Assembly: GCA_029817715.1 (NCBI GenBank)
Contig: JARUPY010000154.1
Coordinates: 3,127,501 to 3,191,500 of the forward strand
DNA length: 64,000 nucleotides
Reading direction: 5' to 3'
DNA from: Melastoma dodecandrum
Lineage: Eukaryota; Streptophyta; Magnoliopsida; Myrtales; Melastomataceae
Part shown: piece by piece, positions 56,391 to 64,000 of the stretch
How positions within the stretch are numbered: the first letter of the stretch is position 1
How the letters are laid out: the number at the start of each line of letters is the position of its first letter
Position numbers and translations under genes: made by a program
Notes under the pieces: generated by a model
What the model was told of the DNA's origin: nothing
Database searches by the model: none
What the model saw: only the letters and a program-made list of their open reading frames with translations

Positions 56391-59289
56391 TTAGTTAGAG
56401 ACCATGCTCTCTGTCTCCTTCACGAAACCATCTCCCGTCCAATCTTTGTCGGACTGCAAGCCTTTCTTGATTGCTTTTCTTTGTCGTATAGCTTCTTGCT
56501 GTCTCCGTACTAGATCGGTATGGGTCGTGAAATACTCGAGAGAAGTCCTGGCATGGGTAGCAGAAGAAGAAATGAAGAGTTTATCTCCTATCAAGATCAG
56601 GTTCAGCAAATCCTATAAAGATTTGGATTTATCAAAAAGCAACCCACCCTCTGAAATCTTCTATGGTGGAGAAATTATGCATCCTCATGAAGTCCTTCAG
56701 CTCATCACAAAGCTGTTTAACAAGGCCATAGCCGTGCATCATCACACCCGTGCATACCTACAAGGAACAAATACAGTTCTCCTTCAGAGAGAGAAGGCGA
56801 GAAAGAACCAACATAAACTAACAATAATATCACAGCCCTTTCATAGCACGGAATCGAGCAGCCTGCTCTACTAATTGACTTTAAAATGTGTCAAGTAGAG
56901 GCCCATTTAGGATATGCTGTATTGAGGAAGTTCGTCAGTTATAGAGGGATTCCTTCTGCATTATTCAGGAATAGATACGGGATGACAGAGAACTGAAGAG
57001 ACTGAATTTCATAACCCAGAGACAAAGGCTCTATCTGATATTTTTGTACCTGTACAGTATGAGCTCCAAGGAGGATGAACTCTGCCGCATCACCACCAGT
57101 TTCAACACCTCCTATGCCAGAAAGGGTGTAGTCTGCATCGTTAAATTCTGATCTCATCATCTTAGAAATATTCATCACTTTCCCGAGTGCGATAGGATGG
57201 ACTGCTTTGCAAGAATAGCCACCAGGAGTTGAATACCTAGAAAGATTCAATCAGTAAAATTACTTGTTTTGACACAAAACTAACACGAGAAGATTGTTGA
57301 ATTTGGACACCAGGATCGTACCCTTCAACACAAGGCTCAGGTCGTAAAGTATGAAGATTAATACCCATGACACTCATAATTGTGTTAATAGCTGATACAC
57401 CTTCACAACCAGACTTTAGGGCCACCCTTGCAGGCTGTACACAAATTAGTTTCATGGTCGGATTAACCTTTAAAGATGATAGACTCGGAACAACAGCAAT
57501 TGCCATTTTTCTCAGATAAGATAGTCGAGAAATAAAACAAATATATGACAGATGATTAAATTCCAGAGTGAACAACAGAAGCTGCGAAAGACCTTAATTG
57601 ATGAACTTCTACCAAAGAGATCTGAAGTGACCCCAACACAACTGACTCACCCACTAATAAAAAACTCAGGACAACTATTTTAACTTTAGGTTTTTGGAAA
57701 TGACTAGATAACTATCTGATCATCACGATTCACGGCTCAACTCGCACAGACCATTTTATTGCAGCAGAAATGCCCTTGAAGGCAAACTAATGCAGGTCGA
57801 TCAATGATTCCAAGCAACCACAGAATGATGACACTTGCTGGCAATAATTGGTTATGCCGCATAAAGAACTTCCACCAAACACGTATGAAGGACATTCAAG
57901 AGAAGTCATAGTTCACAAGGAATTCTCAGAGACCTACCTGTGTAATATCAGTGATATTGGGAGTCATCTTTGCCCAAACAGGGACAGTAGCTTTCGCATT
58001 TATCCATCCACAAACCTCTTCCAAAAGAGTACAGTCTTGCCCTACTGCAGCACCCATTTTACGTTCCGGCATGCCATGAGGACAAGAGAAATTGATCTCA
58101 AGGGCATCCTAACGTAAAATGTTTTGGTTATAGGCATTATACGAGTGCACCGCCCACAAACAAAAAGAAAAGAGCTGAACAATCGGATCGCATATTTAGC
58201 TTACTATGCCAGTTTGCTCCACTCTGTCAATCAATTCTTCCCACGCAGCTTTGTTGTACTCTTCCATGATGGAAGCTATGAGGATTCTGTCGGGATATTC
58301 TTCCTTCAACTGCTTAAATTCCTTCAACATCGTCTCAAGAGGTCGATCGCTTATGAGCTCTATGTTCTCCCACCCAATGATTTGTCCCTTAGCCGAACCA
58401 TTTGCTCCTACCCGTAACCGAGCATACCGAGGTGTAACATTTATCACTTTAGCCGCATCCAGAGATACCTTACAGAATAGGAGAAAATGAATTAAAATTA
58501 GAAGGCGGAACCCCAAAAAATAAATAAATTAGAAGGAAGAAGACAGAGACAGAGGGCGATGTTATGCAAGTATTTTTTTTCCAATGGAATAGCAACATAA
58601 CAAAATAATAAGCTAAAGAATCAAGCATCCAACTACAGGGACCGCGATTACTATCACTAGAAAAAGAAAGAGATTGTTCTGGGATCATGGCAATCGGGTG
58701 ATGGGTTGTCTCAGTTAGAAGCAAAATCGAGTTTACCTCTCACCGAATCGATTCACTAGTGTGTGAAATCACCAACACTAAATGACTAGATCTTGGTACT
58801 TTATGCGATCATAACTGCTACAAGAAATCAAACTCGACCGTGCAGCTAACATATCAAAGCGGAATCCCAAATCAAACAGTCATCACGGATCAACCAACCG
58901 CCTGGACTTCGACACTATCAACACACTACAGACCAAAAAAGAGTAGTTCCCCGAACCGATCCCTCCTACAGAATCCGTAAACGAAAAAAAAAAAAATCCA
59001 AAACCCTCACCGTTTTGGCAATAACAGCTCCCCATCCCTCATCGAAGGCGCGCTTCATAACCGTGTAGTTAGTCCCGGGCGGTCCGGACCCGATCACGAA
59101 GGGGTTCGGCATCCGGAGTCCGTTCACGGTGACGCCGAGATCCGGCTCGGTCTGCGACTGCGAGCATCGGACCCGGAAGCTGACCCGGCCCGAGGGAACC
59201 GCGAGGGCCAGCGGCCTAGCCCTGAGACCGTCGACCAGTGATCGGTGGTGGTTGCTCGGACGGGGGGAAGCAAGTCCAATCGAGGCCAT
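56391..59289 (-). CDS. PYD1: Dihydropyrimidine dehydrogenase (NADP+), plastid
   Basis: First step of uracil and thymine catabolism, which recycles pyrimidine nitrogen. Exons include 59011-59289, 58205-58468, 57938-58108, one at about 57320-57435, one at about 57050-57237, one at about 56655-56765 and the last, which ends at 56391. The N-terminus is Ser/Arg-rich (MASIGLASPRPSNHHRSLVD) and fits a plastid transit peptide. Then come TVNGLRMPNPFVIGSGPPGT, the active-site region NFSCPHGMPERKMG, FMN-site segments SGIGGVETGGDAAEFILLGA and VCTGVMMHGYG, and the tail FTTHTDLVRRQQEAIRQRKA. Short plant DPYD of about 430 residues lacks the N-terminal iron-sulphur and flavin domains of the animal enzyme, as here. 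It neighbours glutamine synthetase in Arabidopsis too. Confidence 0.95.
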
Positions 59290-60492
59290 TGGGACCGGAG
59301 GGTGAGACTATTCGAAAGTCGAGTTTCAGTTGATTACGTTTGTAAGAAGGAAATCAGTATCCGACTATTTTCTGGTAAGAAGACGATGATATGATAGAGA
59401 AGATGGGATTAAAATATTTAGTAAAAGTTAGCATGACAGCGAGGATATTCACTTCGTCCGCGACGCAATCGCGATGAAGCTCATCCAAAAAGAAAAAACA
59501 ACAGAAAATAAAGAAGGACGACATGATCGAGGATTAGTTTACTCTAACTCCTGACTGAATCTCCAGCTTGTCAGGAAGCATAGGGTTATACGTGAATCTC
59601 GGGTGTTCTTCGGACAACAACTTCGTTCTTCGGTGGATTTCGTCATCCTAACGCCGATTATGGGCTTCGGGCCTTCCTTCCCAGCCCAGTAAGGCCCATC
59701 TATAGGGCGTTATCCACTAGAACCTTCTCCTCCCATTCCGACACGTGTCTCGCCTCCCCTCTAGAATAGAAAGCACGGCTCATTGGGTCGTCGACACGTG
59801 TCACTCACCAGACAAGAAACCCCCCACACACAACACATGCGGGCATCGCCCCGGTAAACTCTAACTGTCCCTAAGGTAGTTAAATTCAAGAAAAGTTCAG
59901 TCTCAAGCTAACCTGTGTATGCGGATGAAGCTCCGGCCCGAACGTTGAACGATTCCCTCACCCTCTCCCTTCCTCTCCTCTCCGTCTCCTTCCTCGTCCG
60001 TAACCTCCGACTTCATCGAGGGAAAACCGTCGTGGTCCTCTATTTTGGGAATCCCGCTTTCTGTCAACGCTAAATTTGGTATCCCGACAAAGGGGAAAGG
60101 AAAAGCAGAGGAAAACAAACGGATTCTTTCTTTACCTCCCCCCCCCCCCCTCCGCATTTTGTCGTCGTTCATCTTCTCGCCATTGTCGTAGAAAATTTGT
60201 TCGCCTTTAATTTTCCTGCTCGAGGAAGACGAAGCGTTTCGCTTTCTGTCCTGGATTTGGGTTAAAGAGCTTTACTTTGTAATGAAAGCATGATTTGTTC
60301 GTCCGTATATTTTGCACTGTTGAGTTTGCGAGGACGATCAACGTTTCCTATCAGAACCCGCAACGGCCCTCCGGCGTTGCATCCTTTGGGCAGAGTGATC
60401 GATTTCCCCGATCGAGAGGAAGACGTACCCAGTTCTGGGATTCGGTCTTTTCGTTGAAAGTTTGGTGCTTTGGGATTTTTTTATCTGCGGTG
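59290..60492. other. Shared upstream region of PYD1 and the lipase gene
   Basis: The two genes diverge from this 1.2 kb. It holds a site II group (TGGGCT 59661-59666, AGCCCA 59683-59688, GGCCCA 59693-59698), two G-box palindromes, and a C-run near 60,138. An ATG at 60290 begins a short upstream frame of about 56 codons in the lipase leader, out of frame with the main ATG. Confidence 0.55.
59740..59802. promoter_or_regulatory. Paired GACACGTGTC palindromes
   Basis: The perfect 10-base palindrome GACACGTGTC, a strong G-box/ABRE core, occurs at 59740-59749 and 59793-59802, 53 bases apart, between two divergent genes. bZIP or bHLH control of one or both is inferred. Confidence 0.55.
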
Positions 60493-62938
60493 ATGGAATC
60501 CAGACAGGGGTCGTCTGCAGCGGCAGCGGCGACGACGGTTATGCTGACCTCCGGTGCAAGTGAGCGGGTGACCGTGTTGTTCTCTGTGAAGGCGATTAGG
60601 AGCTATGTTGCGCACCTCTGTGCGTTCCTACTGGTGGTCCTGTGGCCGTTTCGTTTCTGGAAGAGGTCTACGGTGTCGAGTGTCATTGCGGGTGGAGAGA
60701 AGGGTCGGGAGGAGAGGTCATTGGAGGGTTATCGGAAGGGTGTCAGGGTGCCGGCATCAGCCCTTCCGTTGAGGGTGGCGGTTTCAGCAGTCTTGGATCA
60801 GGAGGTGGCGGTTAGGAGGGCTCTTGCTAAGAAGAGGGTTGTTCAGGATGAGGATGAGGTGACCCGTAGGGAGTACACTCTTTTCACGACGTCCAGGAGC
60901 GATGCCTTGTTTACGCAGACCTGGACCCCGGTCGGCAGTACGATAAGGTAACGAAGGGCGCGTCTAGTGGTGTGTTCTACATTTCTTGATCAACCGGTTG
61001 AGTGCTAGGCTCAGGAGATTGGACTGTTTACTTGCTAGAACAAGTGACCAGTTTTGTGTACTCGTGGCTGATGACGGCTTTACATGCTCGACGCAGGGGA
61101 CTGGTGGTTCTTTTGCACGGACTGAATGAGCACTGGTCTGTTTTACCTAATTCCTGTGATTTGCACTTCATTGATCCTCCCTGAGCCTATATTCATCGAA
61201 TTGCATCTTCCCTTTCGGCAGTGGAAGGTACAGTAATTTCGCCAAGAAGCTGAACGAAAATGGATTCAAGGTTTTTGGGATGGACTGGATTGGTGAGCTC
61301 ATTAGCCTTCTAATGATTAAGATCGCCCCGTAATTGTGCTCTTACTCTAATTTTGACTTTGCATTCTTGTTTTCTTGAGTCGAGTCTGCAATTTCCTTGT
61401 GATGATAAGGTACATTTGTTTTTCCACTTTAGACTCGTCTCGTTAATTCGCTCATGGGACGATCCTTATTGGTCATAAACTGAGGACGTTAGAATGTGCA
61501 GAAAGTGCATCTCCAGTTTGTTCCTTCATTTCTTCTTCGAGTTGTTCTTCCGAAACATGAAAAGAGAGATCAGTGTGATTTACTGAACAACATTGATCTG
61601 TGGTTTGATTTCATAAGGCAACACTGTCTTTGCACTCTAGATAGATCTAAAAGGGGCAGCGTATCTGGTTTTAGAAATCTTACATGAAACAGCAGATGCA
61701 TCTACATATTTGGATGCAGGGCTCCAATGTTTCGTTTCCAGTGCTTTGCGGGGCTGAAGCCTCTCCTTAAGTGTAAGCATATAACATCCGCCATTGGTTG
61801 CACTGGAACGGATTTATCTTTTGAACTCAATAAACCAATCACATAACTTCAAAAATTATACGGTGCAGTAGAAAGGATGGCATATTTCATACTCCCTCTC
61901 AGACCTTTACACCAAGCTTCCCGTGCTTGAACCCAACTGTTTCCATTTGAATTACACCCCGAAATGCCGTGATGTATGATAAAGTGATAATATTTCGTGT
62001 CTTCCTGATGATAGGCCATGGTGGGAGCGATGGTTTACATGCTTACGTGCATTCTCTGGATGACGTTGTCAGTGATTTGGTAAGCACGAAACTACATCGG
62101 CCAAATTGTATGCTGGGTGGATCAACTTTTAACTTTACATACTCTCCACGGTCACAGAAATCGTACCTCGAAAAGGTGAAGGCCCAAAATCCAGGACTCC
62201 CCTGCTTCTGTTTCGGCCATTCAACCGGTGGTGCGATAATTCTTAAGGTTTGTTCTGCTCACAGAAGCTAAACACATATCAAAGCTGTTGTGGGTACTCA
62301 TGATTGTGTTCACTTAATATTGCTTTTGCTTCTCCGTGTAATGATTTGCAGACTATGCTCGATCCAAAAGTTGAAGCTGGCATATCGGGTGTGGTTCTGA
62401 CATCTCCAGCAGTGGGAGTGCAACCGGTTCACCCGATCTATACGGTAACCATGTTTTCGTGGTATTTTGACTATTTTAAACTTATGTTGTGGAAAAGAGT
62501 TCCTGATATTTGCAATGTTAACAGATTATGGCACCAATTCTGGCATTTTTTCTACCGAGATACCAAATCGGAGCTGCTAACAACCCGGGCATGCCGGTTT
62601 CAAGGGACCCGGAGGCTGTATTAGCAAAATACTCCGATCCGCTTGTGTATACAGGTCAAATTCGTGTCAGGACTGGTTACGAGATACTGCGTGTTGCTGC
62701 TCACATACAGCAAAACACAGAGAGATTGAGAGTCCCCTTCTTAGTCTTGCATGGCACTGCAGATTCGGTGACCGACCCCGGAGGTTCACTGAAACTGTTC
62801 AAAGAGGCATCATCAACTGAAAAAACGATCAAGCTATTGGAAGGGCACGTGCACGATCTTCTGTTTGAGCCAGAGCCTGACAGGGAAGCCATAATGCGTG
62901 AGATAATTGAGTGGTTGACTCGTAGAGTAGAACGGTAG
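60493..62938 (+). CDS. Monoacylglycerol lipase-like alpha/beta hydrolase
   Basis: Releases fatty acid from monoacylglycerol or lysophospholipid; some relatives are caffeoylshikimate esterases. Exons 60493-60947, 61097-61135, 61222-61292, 62015-62079, 62158-62247, 62352-62444 and 62525-62938 keep phase and give 408 residues. A long N-terminal extension has a possible membrane segment (SYVAHLCAFLLVVLWPFRFW) before the hydrolase core. The core shows the oxyanion-hole region VVLLHGLNEH, IGHGGSDGLHAYVHSLDD, the nucleophile elbow GHSTGG, the acid in HGTADSVTDP and the histidine in EGHVHDLL, so the catalytic triad is complete. Intron 3 is 722 bases. The ATG at 60493 fits the coding phase; a short upstream frame starts at 60290. 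Confidence 0.92.
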
Positions 62939-63568
62939 ATTACACAGAACACGTCTTCACCAGAACAATCGACCGAACTGTCCTGATCTAAATGCGAGAA
63001 ATTAACTTCTTACGACAGCGGGCCACACATATGCATGGTGGCGACTAAAGCAGCGTCCTTGAATGTGGTTAGCTCGTGGTTTTCCATACAGTAGGAAAAT
63101 GAAGTCTCGCCGGCCTTAATTTGTTTAGTAACTTAGTGTCCGAATGACCGCCCAAAACACGCCTCACAGCTTGGTGTGTTGAACATCCTCGCTGGGATTG
63201 GTACCAAGTCCCAACCCTTTTCTGTCACTTGAATATGTATGCCATGGAGAGACATGCTTAGCTCCGACAATGGTTGTTGGCACGAGCCGAACTTCTCCGT
63301 CCTCAAGTCGAACGATGACTTACTACTTCCGTTGTTAAAACAGATCGGGGATCCACAGTGTGACAGAAGAGCTTTGCAAGGCGATCAGCTTCTCTCTTTA
63401 AAGTGGTATAAGGCCGTCCTTCTCAATAACGGAGTGTCCACAGCCTACAGTTCGAACCAGAGCATCGGATCGGTAAGCAAAGAAATTATAATAGTGGACG
63501 ATGGATCAAAAAGAGTAGAACAGTATTATATCACATGAAAACAGGTGTTAGGACAATCAAACGCAGGA
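62939..63568. other. 3' region of the lipase gene, no further gene
   Basis: Probable 3' UTR, then unassigned sequence. The plus-strand frame at 63239-63538 has no recognisable motif. Confidence 0.4.
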
Positions 63569-64000
63569 TTAGCTAGTTTCCTCTACAGCAGCGGGATGAT
63601 ATTTTGGCAAAGTGCCATGCAAAGCTACGGTGCCGGCTAGTTCAGAAACGTCGAGAATCCTCCACGTTTTGTTTTCCAAATAGTAGGATAATAACTTCTG
63701 GTCGGACTCAATTAGTATCTTCTTGTCGGAAAGTATGCCAAGAACCCTACAAGCTCTGCCGATTAGCCTTGCGAATGTTTGGAATAGCATTGTGATACTT
63801 ATTGCGCCTCGAAATCTTGGAGAATCCAACCTCCTGTCACAGGAAATATGTGCACAGTGTGGCGATAAGGTTCAGCCCACCGGCAGCCGGGTCAGGTGGA
63901 GTTTCTCCTCCCTCATGTTGAAAGATATCAGGGATTCAACGACATATATTTCCTTGTTGGGGAGCCAGTTCAGAGATCCGGGAACAGGTATAAGCCACCG
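63569..64000 (-). pseudogene. Partial F-box-type protein (FBA domain), possibly broken
   Basis: Runs off the right edge. From the edge the minus strand reads VPGSLNWLPNKEIYVVESLI and then FNMREEKLHLTRLPVG before an in-frame TGA near 63,870. In the same frame it resumes to give CRVLGILSDKKILIESDQKL and LENKTWRILDVSELAG, with the final stop at 63569-63571. These blocks resemble the F-box-associated beta-propeller region of plant F-box proteins: a gene-specific interior-strand motif, a polar 'FNMREE' segment, then a C-terminal 'DKKILIE' strand. The TGA could be a true nonsense change or lie in a very short intron of about 48 bases, shorter than plants usually splice. The F-box itself would be outside the window. 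Confidence 0.5.

Overview
The window is nuclear DNA of a flowering plant, almost certainly a eudicot. It has short GT-AG introns, AT-rich intergenic DNA with long homopolymer runs, and plant-only gene families: alpha-dioxygenase, PIN auxin carrier, P-class PPR, TOC64/OEP64, CAR-type C2 protein, GPI-anchored lipid-transfer protein and KNATM. The species cannot be named from the sequence. No prokaryotic features were seen.

Layout from left to right: alpha-dioxygenase (+); a Rab GTPase fragment (-); a PPR protein (-); a PIN1-clade auxin carrier (+); a C2/CAR protein (-); TOC64/OEP64 (-); a U3 snoRNA-like locus (+); an endogenous caulimovirid of about 8.6 kb (-); a large LRR protein (+); a GPI-anchored LTP (-); an RLK902-type receptor-like kinase (-); a Nudix hydrolase (-); a small conserved plant protein (+); cytosolic glutamine synthetase (-); a homeodomain-less KNOX protein of KNATM type (+); dihydropyrimidine dehydrogenase PYD1 (-); a monoacylglycerol lipase-like hydrolase (+); and a partial F-box-like gene or pseudogene at the right edge (-).

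Seven of the host genes (PPR, C2, TOC64, LRR, RLK902-like, GS1, PYD1) occur in the same relative order as I remember for Arabidopsis chromosome 3 between about At3g18020 and At3g17810. The window therefore looks like a conserved collinear block into which other genes and a virus have been inserted.

The most unusual region is 17.8-26.5 kb. A pararetrovirus lies in the intergenic space between two divergently transcribed host genes. Its three long reading frames are free of stop codons. The gene order is coat protein, then movement protein, then protease/reverse transcriptase/RNase H, then a large protein with two zinc knuckles. The movement-protein domain crosses a reading-frame boundary at about 24.17-24.19 kb. 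A promoter-like TATA box, a long leader with a coiled-coil reading frame, and a 13-base match to the initiator-tRNA primer site lie at its downstream end. A U3-like snoRNA locus with an exact plant snRNA upstream element sits between the virus and TOC64.

Exon limits were placed by hand from GT/AG sites and reading phase. They were not checked against transcripts.
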